Assembly (NCBI GenBank): GCA_030529995.1
Contig: JAUMVT010000025.1
Span: 1-35,219, forward strand
DNA from: Clostridia bacterium
Lineage (GTDB): Bacteria > Bacillota > Clostridia > Christensenellales > Aristaeellaceae
DNA length: 35,219 nt
Reading direction: 5' to 3'
Notes under the pieces: model-generated
What the model saw: the letters and a program-made list of their open reading frames with translations, nothing else
What the model was told of the DNA's origin: nothing
Database searches by the model: none
Position numbers and translations under genes: made by a program
Part shown: positions 1 to 8,037 of the stretch, piece after piece
Numbering within the stretch: position 1 is the first letter of the stretch
Layout of the letters: every line of letters begins with the position of its first letter

Positions 1-77
1 GCCGAACAGATTTTATTCATGCGGGGTGTCCAATTTGCACTTGCAATTTGCGGAACAGAAAAAAGTTGCTGAAAAAG

Positions 78-136
78 TGCAATAAGGGGATACGCTGAGA
101 TTGCCTTCGGCAGGCTATGAGCTGCCCTTTATTGCA
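78..136 (-). terminator. Long hairpin with T-tract on the minus strand (second terminator or small structured RNA)
   Basis: Arms at 78-89 and 125-136 form a 12-bp helix with one G-T pair. Inside are a smaller TGCC/GGCA stem (102-105 with 109-112) and a possible GCT/AGC pairing (94-96 with 120-122). Read on the minus strand the helix is followed by CTTTTT, so it looks like a second terminator behind tadA or the 3' end of a small RNA. In Bacillus the SRP RNA gene lies next to tadA, but I do not see the conserved SRP loop (CAGG...GGAAGG...AGCAG), so I do not call it that. No protein-coding potential is visible in 1-202. Confidence 0.4.
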
Positions 137-138
137 TC

Positions 139-173
139 GAAAAAGGCGGACAGCGAAGACATGCTGTCTGCCT
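139..173 (-). terminator. Rho-independent terminator of tadA
   Basis: Read on the minus strand, AGGCAGACAGC and GCTGTCCGCCT (173-163 and 154-144) form an 11-bp stem with one mismatch and an 8-nt loop, followed by TTTTTCG. It lies 30 bp beyond the tadA stop codon. Confidence 0.75.
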
Positions 174-202
174 GAAAAAACATGCTTTATGCGGTTGTTC
201 CG

Positions 203-661
203 TCAATCTCCTTTTCTGCGCCGGGCAAAGAATGCGTCCAATACTTCCTGACAGGCGTCTGCCATGACGCCTCCTTCCCACCGGGTTTGACTGCCGAGGG
301 CAGGGTCGTCCGGCAGGTCATACACCGATCCGCAGCAGCCCTTTTGCGGATCCGGCGCTCCATAGACGCACTTGCCCAGTCGGCTCATGACCATGGCGCC
401 GGCGCACATGGGACAGGGCTCCAACGTAACGTACAGGGTGCAGTCCTGCATACGCCAGTCGCCCAGCAGGCGAGCTCCCTCTCGGAGGCAAAGAATTTCC
501 GCATGGGCGGTGGGGTCATGCGTGGCTTCACGGCGGTTGCCGAAGGCGCACAGCTTCTCTCCATGACGCACCAGCACGGCACCCACGGGAACTTCTCCAC
601 GGGCAAGGGCTTCTTTTGCCTGTGCCAAGGCTTCCTGCATCCATACACTGGATTCTTCCAT
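203..661 (-). CDS. tadA: tRNA-specific adenosine deaminase TadA
   Basis: Deaminates adenosine-34 to inosine in the anticodon of tRNA-Arg(ACG) in the cytoplasm, widening wobble decoding. The 152-residue protein shows the zinc deaminase signatures: HAE (in PTAHAEIL), where the histidine binds zinc and the glutamate is the proton shuttle, and PCPMCAGAM, which supplies two cysteine ligands. The length fits the family (about 150-160). The frame stays open upstream to 760, but the chosen ATG at 661 is preceded at 6-nt spacing by GAGGTG, and a promoter-like sequence lies just upstream at 680-709. An in-frame ATG at 667 is the alternative. The gene stands alone, divergent from nadD-yqeK, with its own terminator. 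The function is well supported by sequence motifs. Confidence 0.95.
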   Translation of the reverse strand: MEESSVWMQEALAQAKEALARGEVPVGAVLVRHGEKLCAFGNRREATHDPTAHAEILCLREGARLLGDWRMQDCTLYVTLEPCPMCAGAMVMSRLGKCVYGAPDPQKGCCGSVYDLPDDPALGSQTRWEGGVMADACQEVLDAFFARRRKGD

Positions 662-679
662 GACCATCACCTCGGCATC

Positions 680-709
680 ATTGTAGCATGGATGATGGGA
701 GGAGGACAA
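680..709 (-). promoter_or_regulatory. Probable tadA promoter
   Basis: On the minus strand, TTGTCC (709-704) and TACAAT (685-680) are separated by 18 bp, with a TG one base before the -10 box (extended -10). The predicted start of transcription falls almost on the ribosome binding site, so the leader would be very short; this lowers confidence. Confidence 0.45.
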
Positions 710-806
710 GCACAAGAAAACAGACTTTGGTATGAAATGCGCTTTCAAGACTTTATCCAACCCAAAGGCATGAAAATTTCCTCTTCCTAAAACGGGGAAA
801 ATCGTT

Positions 807-812
807 TATAAT
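807..812 (+). promoter_or_regulatory. Perfect -10 box (TATAAT) upstream of nadD-yqeK
   Basis: TATAAT at 807-812 overlaps the most upstream possible ATG (811) of the nadD-yqeK frame. The -35 region is weak (TTCCTA at 784-789, 17 bp upstream). Its position implies transcription starts near 819, which rules out 811 as the start codon. Confidence 0.5.
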
Positions 813-861
813 GAAATTGAGGAAAGACGAAAAGCAGAAGGTTCGGAAAGAAGGCCATGCA

Positions 862-2067
862 TTGGCAAAGGAACGCATCGGGATTATTGGCGGCACTTTC
901 GACCCCATTCACGCAGGGCACATTGCCATGGCTCGTGCGGCCATGCAGGAGGCAGGACTTGACCGGGTGCTGGTATTGCCTACGGGTAATCCTCCCCATA
1001 AACATGACATTTCACCGGCAGCAGATCGCTGGCGGATGGTGTGCGCAGCCACGGCGCAGGAGTCGGGCTTGGAGCCTTGTTCCATGGAGCTGGAGCGGGA
1101 GGGTGTCATTTATACTGTTGATACTTTAGCAGCTCTCCATGAAGCCTATCCGAAGGCGGATCTGTTTTATATCATCGGTGCGGATACGCTGTTTGAATTA
1201 CAGAACTGGAAGGATTACATCCGGGTGCTGAGCATGTGTACCTTCCTCGTTTGCCCACGCAAATGGGACAAAAAACCGGCAGAGATCGTGGAGGAACGTC
1301 GACGGCTAACGGCACTGGGCGGCAGCTTCCAGATGGTGAACATGGACATTGTGGACGTTTCCTCCACCCAGGTGCGCAAGGCACTGGTGGAAGGCCGCCC
1401 AATGGCAGATTTGCCGGTAGTTTGCCGGGAGTATGCGGGGCTTCGCGGATTGTACGGCATGCCTGCTAGGCTGCGCACACCGGAAGAGTGGCTGACACGG
1501 CTGTTTCAGGATTTGTCCGTGAAACGGTTTGCCCACACGCTGGCGGTGGCCTACACGGCACGGCATTTGGCAAAAATCCATGGCGTGGATCTTCGTCAGG
1601 CGGAGGAAGCGGCAGTGCTGCACGACTGTGCCAAGTGCCTGCCGCTGAAGGAGATGCAGCGCATCTGCATCGAACATCAGCTGACGGATGATCAGGCTGT
1701 GCTGGAAAGCGGGGCACTCATGCATTCCATCGCAGGTGCCTATCTGGCAGCAACGGTTTATGGAGAGGAAGATCCGGACGTGCTGCGAGCCATTGCCTGC
1801 CATACTACAGGCAAGGTGGGTATGACGCCGCTGGACATGGTGGTTTACCTAGCGGATAAGATTGAGCCTACCCGAGAAAGCTACCCCACGCTGGAAAAGG
1901 TTCGGGTTCTGGCGCAGTTGAGCCTTGAGAGAGCCATGCTCTGCAGCATGGAAGGGACCAAGGACTATGTTCGCAAGGGGGGCAAGCCCATGCATCCCCA
2001 AACCTTGGAAACCATTGCTTGGCTGAAAACCATCAAGAAAAACGGAACAAATGAAATGCATTCATAA
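862..2067 (+). CDS. nadD: Fused nicotinate-nucleotide adenylyltransferase / YqeK HD hydrolase (NadD-YqeK)
   Basis: A 401-residue protein with two enzymes. The N-terminal ~200 residues are NadD, which transfers AMP from ATP to nicotinate mononucleotide in NAD synthesis: GGTFDPIHAGH nucleotidyltransferase motif near residues 10-20 and SSTQVR near 170. The C-terminal ~190 residues are YqeK, an HD-domain hydrolase that in studied members splits diadenosine tetraphosphate symmetrically: FAHTLAVA, LHDCAK, MHSIAGA, ACHTTGK and YLADKIEP supply the H, HD, H, H and D metal ligands. In many Firmicutes these are two adjacent genes; here they are one frame. TTG 862 is chosen because AAGAAGG lies 7 nt upstream and the longer ATG start at 811 overlaps a -10 box. 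rsfS follows 24 bp later, the usual neighbour. Confidence 0.93.
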   Translation: MAKERIGIIGGTFDPIHAGHIAMARAAMQEAGLDRVLVLPTGNPPHKHDISPAADRWRMVCAATAQESGLEPCSMELEREGVIYTVDTLAALHEAYPKADLFYIIGADTLFELQNWKDYIRVLSMCTFLVCPRKWDKKPAEIVEERRRLTALGGSFQMVNMDIVDVSSTQVRKALVEGRPMADLPVVCREYAGLRGLYGMPARLRTPEEWLTRLFQDLSVKRFAHTLAVAYTARHLAKIHGVDLRQAEEAAVLHDCAKCLPLKEMQRICIEHQLTDDQAVLESGALMHSIAGAYLAATVYGEEDPDVLRAIACHTTGKVGMTPLDMVVYLADKIEPTRESYPTLEKVRVLAQLSLERAMLCSMEGTKDYVRKGGKPMHPQTLETIAWLKTIKKNGTNEMHS

Positions 2068-2091
2068 GCTATCAGCAAAAGGAGGAAATTT

Positions 2092-2454
2092 ATGCAGGAT
2101 AACGCATTGGTTCAGGAAATCGCAAGGGCATTGTACGAGCGGAAGGCGCAGGATATTGTGGCACTGAACGTGGGGCACCTGACGGTGATTACGGACTACA
2201 TGGTCATTGCCTCCGGCCGGAATGCCAATCTGGTGAAGGCATTGGCGGATGAAGTGGATGAGCGCATGGCCAAGGAAGGTCTTGCACTGCGCCGCATGGA
2301 AGGCCAGGGCGAAGGCCGGTGGATCGTCATGGATTACGGTCATATCCTTGTGCAGCTTTTTCATCAGGAAGAGCGTGCTTATTACAATCTGGAGCGGCTG
2401 TGGGAGGACGGCACAAACCGTCTGGTGCTCCCGTTTGATCAAACTGCTGAATGA
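2092..2454 (+). CDS. rsfS: Ribosomal silencing factor RsfS
   Basis: RsfS (YbeB/Iojap family) binds ribosomal protein uL14 on the 50S subunit and blocks subunit joining when nutrients are scarce. The 120-residue protein has the family hallmarks: KAQDIVALNV, then TDYMVIASG, and the C-terminal GRWIVMDYGHILVQLF and YYNLERLW segments. Length is typical. The ATG is preceded by AAAGGAGG at 7-8 nt spacing. It is the last gene of the nadD-yqeK transcript, followed directly by a terminator. Confidence 0.96.
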   Translation: MQDNALVQEIARALYERKAQDIVALNVGHLTVITDYMVIASGRNANLVKALADEVDERMAKEGLALRRMEGQGEGRWIVMDYGHILVQLFHQEERAYYNLERLWEDGTNRLVLPFDQTAE

Positions 2455-2487
2455 CGCACTTGCGTGAATCAATCATCGCATAAGCCG

Positions 2488-2535
2488 GGCTGCAGCACGG
2501 AAAGTTGTAAAACTTTTTGCGCTGCAGCCTTTTTT
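2488..2535 (+). terminator. Terminator after rsfS
   Basis: GGCTGCAGC (2488-2496) pairs perfectly with GCTGCAGCC (2521-2529) and is followed by six T (2530-2535). A second inner stem, AAAGTT/AACTTT (2501-2516), stacks inside it. Confidence 0.9.
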
Positions 2536-2559
2536 CGTGTCCTTTTGACGGATGATTAC

Positions 2560-2589
2560 TTGACAAGAGCACAAATGTTACCGCATAAT
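2560..2589 (+). promoter_or_regulatory. Promoter of the 2721-10866 gene cluster
   Basis: A perfect -35 box TTGACA (2560-2565) lies 18 bp before CATAAT (2584-2589). It follows the rsfS terminator and should drive the Tyr/Gln-rich protein gene, and probably tilS and the genes beyond. Confidence 0.75.
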
Positions 2590-2596
2590 AGGCAGA

Positions 2597-2694
2597 GGAA
2601 TGTCCGTCCACATTCCTTATTTGACATTTCGTTGTTTACGGATGAAGCGGAATCGCATCATCCTTTGACGGCATGGCAGGCTTGCACTGCCATG
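2597..2694 (+). promoter_or_regulatory. Two perfect hairpins in the 5' leader of the 2721 gene
   Basis: GGAATGT/ACATTCC (2597-2603 with 2610-2616, 6-nt loop) and CATGGCAG/CTGCCATG (2672-2679 with 2687-2694, 7-nt loop) sit between the promoter and the ribosome binding site at about 2709. Neither has a T-tract typical of a terminator. They may stabilise the mRNA or form part of a leader regulator; I recognise no known riboswitch class. Confidence 0.4.
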
Positions 2695-2720
2695 TTGATG
2701 AGGAGAGAGGAGGTCTGAGG

Positions 2721-4061
2721 ATGAACGGCAGCCGTTCCAATGAAAGCAATAATCCTTATGGTCGCCAAACGGCCAACCCTCAGCAGCCGTATGGGCAGCA
2801 GAACTACGGCTATACCCAGCAGAATTATACCCAGCCCCGGCAGGGTTATACACAGCAGGGTTATACCGGCCAAGGTTACAGTCAGCCTCAGCAGGGATAC
2901 ACGCAGCAAGGCTATACGCAGCCTCAGCAGGGATACACCCAGCAAGGTTATGCCCAACCTCAACAGGGTTATGCTCAGCCCCAGCAGGGCTATCCTCAGC
3001 AGAACGGAGGCACTTATCAGTACCCTCCTCAGCAGCAGATGCAGCCCCAAAAGGCCGGAAAGCAGTTTGACCCTGAACTGATCATCAAGATTCTGGTTTT
3101 CGGCGTGGTACCGCTGCTGTTCGTGCTGGGCATGGCTTTGTCGCTGACACCCATGAAATGGGTGTTTATTGGCCTGGCTGTGGTAGCTGTGGTCATGATT
3201 TGGGTGCGCCCTGTGGTGTCAGCAAACCTGCGCACAACCCTTTCCGTGGTGTATGCGGCACTGGCCGTAGTGGCACTGGTCAGCGCACTGACGTCCAGTG
3301 CTCCGGCGGACAGCACCCGGTCGAGGGGTGTTACGCCGCCTGCCTCCGGTACATCATCAGATTCCGGCACAACGGCGCTTTCCGCTAGTAGCACCACGGA
3401 GGGGGATGATCCTGATTCACTTGGCGTGCTGGTTGCCACGGATGTGCCTACCGCTACCCCGGCGCCTGAGGATGACGGACTGCAAAGCGAAGCCGTAACG
3501 CAGCTGGAATCCTTCTTCTACTTCTGGAAGGTAAACCATCATGATGACATGGTGTCCCTGTGTTCTCCTTCCTGGCAGAGCAGCGTCAGCGAACCGAAGA
3601 AGGCACTGTATCAGATTCTGGCCAACCGTACACCGGAAGACTACACCATGGAGAAAATCTCCGGCACGGATAACGACACAACCCGTACGGTAACGGTGAA
3701 GGCAACCATCAACAAGAACAACGGCAAGGATGCTGAGCTGTATCGCTTGTCGGTGGTTATGGTGAAGGAAAACGAAACTTGGTACGTGGATCCCAAGTCC
3801 CTGTCTACCTTGGAGGACATTTCTACCGCCACCCCGGCGCCGACTGCAACCCCTACCGTGCAGGATTCCACTAATACATCTGCCAGCACGGTGCTGTACT
3901 ACAATTCCAAGGGCGGCACCAAGTACCATGCGGAGGAGCATTGCCGGTCCATTCACTCCAGCTACTATCAGTACATGAAGAGCTTCACGTATGGGGAGAT
4001 TAACGACGATGCTTACAAGGATTTGACCGCCTGCAATGTGTGCAACGCACCCCTTCGCTGA
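2721..4061 (+). CDS. Uncharacterised membrane protein with Tyr/Gln-rich repeat tail and Cys/His C-terminal motif
   Basis: I do not recognise a named family for the whole 446-residue protein. Residues ~1-115 are a low-complexity region made of repeated QPQQGY and TQQGYT units, followed by about three hydrophobic segments (starting near IIKILVFGVVPLLFVLG and running to VALVSALTS). After a Ser/Thr/Pro-rich linker comes a ~100-residue region (ESFFYFWKVNHHDD to WYVDP) that resembles NTF2/DUF4878-type extracellular domains. A second TATPAPTATP linker leads to a C-terminal motif, YHAEEHCRS...ACNVCNAP, like the small Cys/His tails found on some secreted nucleases. ATG 2721 has GGAGGT 6 nt upstream; the frame is open from 2673 but that ATG lies inside a hairpin. 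tilS starts 16 bp later, so the two genes are cotranscribed. Confidence 0.8.
   Translation: MNGSRSNESNNPYGRQTANPQQPYGQQNYGYTQQNYTQPRQGYTQQGYTGQGYSQPQQGYTQQGYTQPQQGYTQQGYAQPQQGYAQPQQGYPQQNGGTYQYPPQQQMQPQKAGKQFDPELIIKILVFGVVPLLFVLGMALSLTPMKWVFIGLAVVAVVMIWVRPVVSANLRTTLSVVYAALAVVALVSALTSSAPADSTRSRGVTPPASGTSSDSGTTALSASSTTEGDDPDSLGVLVATDVPTATPAPEDDGLQSEAVTQLESFFYFWKVNHHDDMVSLCSPSWQSSVSEPKKALYQILANRTPEDYTMEKISGTDNDTTRTVTVKATINKNNGKDAELYRLSVVMVKENETWYVDPKSLSTLEDISTATPAPTATPTVQDSTNTSASTVLYYNSKGGTKYHAEEHCRSIHSSYYQYMKSFTYGEINDDAYKDLTACNVCNAPLR
2883..2996 (+). repeat. In-frame tandem repeats (36 bp and 21 bp units)
   Basis: Two 36-bp units (2883-2918, 2919-2954) encode QPQQGYTQQGY plus T or A. They are followed by two 21-bp units (2955-2975, 2976-2996) encoding QPQQGYA and QPQQGYP. 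Related imperfect copies extend upstream to about 2772. The copies differ mostly at third codon positions. Confidence 0.85.
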
Positions 4062-4077
4062 GCAAGGAGTGTGAACC

Positions 4078-5397
4078 ATGACCCTTGAAAAGCTGGCGGA
4101 TGCCCTTTCGTGGATGGAAGGAAAGATGCTTGTGGGTCTGTCCGGCGGAGCGGATTCCATGGCACTGTGCAGCACCCTGCTGATCCTCCGTGACCGGGGA
4201 CAGGTGATGCTGGATGCCGTGCATGTGAACCACGGATTGCGGGGACAGGCGGCGGACGAGGATGAAGCCTTTGTGACAGACTTCTGCAGGAAGCAAAACA
4301 TACCGTGTTCTGTTTATCACTTGACCCCTCCGGCAAACCCCGGGGAAGGATGGGCTCGGGAAGCACGGTATGCCGCCTTTCGGGAAGCTATGGCGCAATG
4401 CGGTGCAGATGCTTTGGTGCTTGCTCATCACCGGGAAGACCAGGCGGAAACTCTGCTGATGCACCTGATGCGGGGAACGGGGCTGGATGGCCTGTGCGGT
4501 ATGCGGCAGCAATCCCGGATGAACGGCATGACCGTGCTGCGGCCGCTGCTGCATGTAAGCAAGGCAGACATGATGGATGCCTTGCAGAAAGCAGGTCAGC
4601 CTTGGCGGGAAGATGCCAGCAACGCGACGGATGCTTACCTGCGCAATCGGGTACGGCATCAGGTCATGCCCTTGCTGGAATCTCTTGCCCCGGGCATTGC
4701 CGAACGAATGGGGCAAACGGCAGAGCTCCTTCAATGGGACAGTGATGCGCTGAACATGCTGGCGCAGGAGCAGATGCCAACAGACTTGCGTACCTATTTG
4801 CCTCTGCCACTGCTGCAAAAGCAAATGCCGGCAGTGCGGACAAGGATGCTGCGGCTGTGGTGGCAAGGCCAGTGCCATTCGGTGCTGGATGCGCCCCATA
4901 CCCAAGGATTGGCCTCTTTGCCGGATGCACCGGTGGGCACACAGTACACCTTGCCGCAAGGTGTGAAGACATACCGGGGATATACCCACCTTCATTTGGT
5001 GGGAGAGAAAGAGCCGTGGACGTCCGTAAGCGTTCATGGCACAGGATGCTACGTCTTGGGCAGCGTGAAGCTGGCCGTCGGATCTGTAGCAAATGTACCG
5101 GGCAACGGGAAAACCTGTCAGGCACTTCCGGTGTCCTTGGTACAGGATGCAGTCCTCAGAACACGGCAGCAGGGGGATTTTATCCGCCCCTTCGGTCAGG
5201 AGGGCAGGCAGTCCCTGCAGGATTATTTGGTGGATCACAAGATTGACGCTCCCTTCCGGGATCAGCTTCCGCTCCTCTGCATAGGACAGGAAGTACTGCT
5301 GGTGTGCGGTGTGGGGGCAGGTCATATTCCTAGGTGGCAAGAAGGTTTCCTAAAAGCGATTTGGTCAGGCGAAATGCCTTGGCTTATTCATCAATAA
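4078..5397 (+). CDS. tilS: tRNA(Ile)-lysidine synthase TilS
   Basis: Attaches lysine to cytidine-34 of tRNA-Ile(CAU), changing its codon from AUG to AUA and its charging from Met to Ile. This essential enzyme works in the cytoplasm using ATP. The PP-loop motif SGGADS lies at residues ~22-27, followed by HVNHGLRG and the LAHHREDQAETLLM segment typical of TilS. The 439-residue length and a C-terminal substrate-binding region (QQGDFIRPFG, LQDYLVDHKI) match the family. AAGGAG precedes ATG 4078. hpt and ftsH follow directly, the same order as in Bacillus. Confidence 0.96.
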   Translation: MTLEKLADALSWMEGKMLVGLSGGADSMALCSTLLILRDRGQVMLDAVHVNHGLRGQAADEDEAFVTDFCRKQNIPCSVYHLTPPANPGEGWAREARYAAFREAMAQCGADALVLAHHREDQAETLLMHLMRGTGLDGLCGMRQQSRMNGMTVLRPLLHVSKADMMDALQKAGQPWREDASNATDAYLRNRVRHQVMPLLESLAPGIAERMGQTAELLQWDSDALNMLAQEQMPTDLRTYLPLPLLQKQMPAVRTRMLRLWWQGQCHSVLDAPHTQGLASLPDAPVGTQYTLPQGVKTYRGYTHLHLVGEKEPWTSVSVHGTGCYVLGSVKLAVGSVANVPGNGKTCQALPVSLVQDAVLRTRQQGDFIRPFGQEGRQSLQDYLVDHKIDAPFRDQLPLLCIGQEVLLVCGVGAGHIPRWQEGFLKAIWSGEMPWLIHQ

Positions 5398-5420
5398 GGC
5401 GATAAAAGGAGAAGGACAGC

Positions 5421-5984
5421 ATGGAACAGGATGCTAAGATCTATCAGGATTTGAGCAAGGTACTGGTATCAAGCGAGGAGATTCATCAGGCGGTCAAGGC
5501 ACTGGGCAAAAAGATTACCGCCGACTATCAGGGAAAGGAACCGATGCTCGTTGGCATTCTGAAGGGTGCTGTGGTTTTTTATGCGGATCTGATTCGTGAA
5601 ATCGATCTGCCGCTGAAGACAGACTTCATGGTTGTTTCCAGCTACGGCCGCTCCACGGAAACCACCGGCGTGGTGAAGATCATCAAGGATCTGAGCTGCA
5701 GCCTGAACGGCGTGGACGTGCTGATTGTGGAGGACATTGTAGACTCCGGCATTACGCTGAATTATCTGAAGAACATGCTTCAGGATCGGGGGGCTGCCTC
5801 CATTAAGATTGCCACCCTGCTGGATAAGCCTGCACGCCGTCGGGTCAACTTGAAGGCGGACTATTCCTGCTTTGAAATCCCGGATGAATTCGTGGTAGGC
5901 TACGGTCTGGACTATGATGAAAAGTACCGCAACCTGCCCCTGATCGGTGTGCTCAGCCCCAAGATCTATGGGGGCGAAGACTGA
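5421..5984 (+). CDS. hpt: Hypoxanthine phosphoribosyltransferase
   Basis: Salvages hypoxanthine and guanine by condensing them with PRPP to give IMP or GMP. The 187-residue protein carries the PRPP-binding loop VLIVEDIVDSGIT and the family's MLVGILKGAVVF and DFMVVSSYG segments; the C-terminal DEFVVGYGLDYDEKYRNLP is diagnostic of Hpt. AAAAGGAG precedes ATG 5421. It lies between tilS and ftsH, a conserved Firmicute arrangement. Confidence 0.97.
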   Translation: MEQDAKIYQDLSKVLVSSEEIHQAVKALGKKITADYQGKEPMLVGILKGAVVFYADLIREIDLPLKTDFMVVSSYGRSTETTGVVKIIKDLSCSLNGVDVLIVEDIVDSGITLNYLKNMLQDRGAASIKIATLLDKPARRRVNLKADYSCFEIPDEFVVGYGLDYDEKYRNLPLIGVLSPKIYGGED

Positions 5985-6019
5985 TATCGGACTGCTTCTG
6001 ACTGAAGGAGGACAACGTT

Positions 6020-8032
6020 TTGAAGAAATCTTCAAAGGGATTGATGGGCTATGTGGTGGTGATTGCCACCTTCCTGATTATTGCCATCCTGCTTAACGGG
6101 GGCATGGGCACCCAGGAAAATAAGCGCATCGAATATCCGCAGCTGCTGCAAATGATCGAGAATGGTCAGGTGAGCAGGGTCGCCATTCGGGGCACGTCTC
6201 TGGTGGGCTTAAAGACAAACACCACCGTGGCGGCATCCAACTTCCCGGATCGGCAGTACGACTTTGAGACCACCATCGGCAGCGACTTTATTGATACCGT
6301 GCGGCAGATGGAAGCCAACAAGCAGGGCAAGGCACTGGACGAAGTGACGGTGAACGACCTGAGCTTTACGGTGGAATACCGTGCGCCGGTGCAGACCTCC
6401 TGGTGGGTGGAATTCCTGCCCATGATTGTCATCTCGGTGATCTTCCTGCTGTTCTGGTACCTGATGATGCGCGGACAGGCAGGCGGCAACGGCAAGGTGA
6501 TGAGCTTCGGCAAGAGCCGTGCCAGAATGCAGGAGCCCGGCAAGAACAAGGTCACCTTTGCGGATGTGGCCGGTGCGGATGAGGAGAAGGAAGAACTGCA
6601 GGAAATGGTGGACTTCCTTCGCAATCCGAAGCACTATATTGAGATGGGTGCCCGCATTCCCAAGGGCGTGCTGCTGGTAGGCCCTCCCGGCACGGGCAAA
6701 ACGCTGCTGGCCAAGGCTGTGGCCGGGGAAGCAGGCGTGCCCTTCTTCTCCATTTCCGGCTCGGACTTTGTGGAAATGTTCGTGGGCGTTGGTGCCAGCC
6801 GGGTACGTGATTTGTTTGAAACGGCAAAGAAGGCGGCTCCTTCCATTGTCTTCATCGATGAAATTGACGCTGTGGGTCGGCACCGCGGTGCAGGCCTTGG
6901 CGGCGGTCATGATGAACGGGAGCAGACCCTGAATCAGCTGCTGGTGGAAATGGACGGCTTCGCCATCAATGAGGGCGTTATCGTCATGGCAGCTACCAAC
7001 CGCCGGGATATTCTGGATCCGGCATTGCTGCGTCCCGGCCGCTTTGACCGTCAGGTGACGGTGAATTACCCGGACATTGATGGCCGTGTGGCCATCCTGA
7101 AGGTGCACAGCAAGGGCAAGCCCCTAGCCAAGGACGTGGATCTGCGGAACATTGCCAAGCGGGTTCCCTTTGCCACCGGTGCTGAATTGGAAAATGTGAT
7201 GAATGAGGCGGCCATTCTTGCTGCCCGTGCACGGAGCAAGGAGATCACCCAGCAGCTGCTGATTGATGCTATTGCCCGGGTGCAGATGGGTCCTGAAAAG
7301 CGGAGCCACAAGGTCAGCGATTCCGACAAGCGGATGGTGGCCATTCACGAAAGCGGCCATGCACTGGTGGGACATTTCCTGCCCGGGTGCGATGAAGTGC
7401 ACCTGATTACCATTGTTCCCCGCGGACAAGCTGCCGGTCATACCCTGGCACTGCCTGGGGAGGAGCGGGACAACTTGAGCCGCTCCCAGCTGCTGGATCA
7501 AATCTGCATGATGCTGGGCGGCCACGCAGCAGAGGAAGTGGTGCTGAACGAAATCTACACCGGCTCTTCCTCCGACCTGAAGCGGGCAACGGAAATGTGC
7601 CGCAAGATGGTGACCCAGTTCGGCATGAGCGATAAGCTGGGTACGGTCTATCTGGGCAGCGATCAGGAAGTATTCGTGGGCATGGAATTTGGCCAGAGCC
7701 GTGAATACTCCGAAAAGGTTGCGGCAGAGATCGATGAGGAAGTTCGCCGGATGCTGGCAGAGTGCTACGAGCGTGCCAAGCAGGTGCTTCGTGAGCATCG
7801 GGAGCGGATGGATCAGCTGGTGGCTGCGCTGCTGGAGCAGAACACGGTCAGCCGCAAGGAGTTTGTGGCACTGATGGAAACCGGCACGATTCCGGAAGGC
7901 TTGGATGATGACAAGCCCCAGCCGGAAGCACCCATTCCTCATGAGGAAAAGAAAGCCACGGAAACGGACGAAGAGAAGCACGAGATTCCGGAACATGTGA
8001 TGTCCTTCAGCAACCTGTCCGGAGACGACTGA
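6020..8032 (+). CDS. ftsH: ATP-dependent zinc metalloprotease FtsH
   Basis: Membrane-anchored AAA+ protease that degrades misassembled membrane proteins and regulatory substrates. Order in the 670-residue protein: membrane segment ~10-26, extracytoplasmic domain, membrane segment ~130-150, then the AAA domain with Walker A GPPGTGKT (~221-228), Walker B IVFIDEID, and second region of homology [19 protein letters not shown]. The peptidase domain has the zinc motif HESGH (~442-446). The charged C-terminal tail is usual. The start is TTG 6020, preceded by AAGGAGG at 8-nt spacing. It is the third gene of the tilS-hpt-ftsH set. Confidence 0.98.
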   Translation: MKKSSKGLMGYVVVIATFLIIAILLNGGMGTQENKRIEYPQLLQMIENGQVSRVAIRGTSLVGLKTNTTVAASNFPDRQYDFETTIGSDFIDTVRQMEANKQGKALDEVTVNDLSFTVEYRAPVQTSWWVEFLPMIVISVIFLLFWYLMMRGQAGGNGKVMSFGKSRARMQEPGKNKVTFADVAGADEEKEELQEMVDFLRNPKHYIEMGARIPKGVLLVGPPGTGKTLLAKAVAGEAGVPFFSISGSDFVEMFVGVGASRVRDLFETAKKAAPSIVFIDEIDAVGRHRGAGLGGGHDEREQTLNQLLVEMDGFAINEGVIVMAATNRRDILDPALLRPGRFDRQVTVNYPDIDGRVAILKVHSKGKPLAKDVDLRNIAKRVPFATGAELENVMNEAAILAARARSKEITQQLLIDAIARVQMGPEKRSHKVSDSDKRMVAIHESGHALVGHFLPGCDEVHLITIVPRGQAAGHTLALPGEERDNLSRSQLLDQICMMLGGHAAEEVVLNEIYTGSSSDLKRATEMCRKMVTQFGMSDKLGTVYLGSDQEVFVGMEFGQSREYSEKVAAEIDEEVRRMLAECYERAKQVLREHRERMDQLVAALLEQNTVSRKEFVALMETGTIPEGLDDDKPQPEAPIPHEEKKATETDEEKHEIPEHVMSFSNLSGDD

Positions 8033-8037
8033 ATCCC

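Noticed and set aside
86-101. TPP riboswitch-like start (AAGGGGATACGCTGAGA)
   Set aside because: The opening resembles the THI element, but the second conserved half (GAACCTGA and the following pyrophosphate-sensor part) is absent and no thiamin gene follows.
1-202. SRP RNA (ffs) downstream of tadA, as in Bacillus
   Set aside because: The conserved CAGG...GGAAGG...AGCAG apical part is not found on either strand in this stretch.
2673-2720. Longer start for the Tyr/Gln-rich protein at ATG 2673
   Set aside because: That ATG lies in a hairpin arm without a ribosome binding site; ATG 2721 has GGAGGT at good spacing.
2883-2996. CRISPR array
   Set aside because: The repeats are contiguous, in frame and coding, with no spacers.
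4000-5340. 446-residue open frame antisense to tilS
   Set aside because: Composition is typical of a shadow frame (His/Gln/Arg/Pro-rich, no motif) and the opposite strand encodes a clear TilS.
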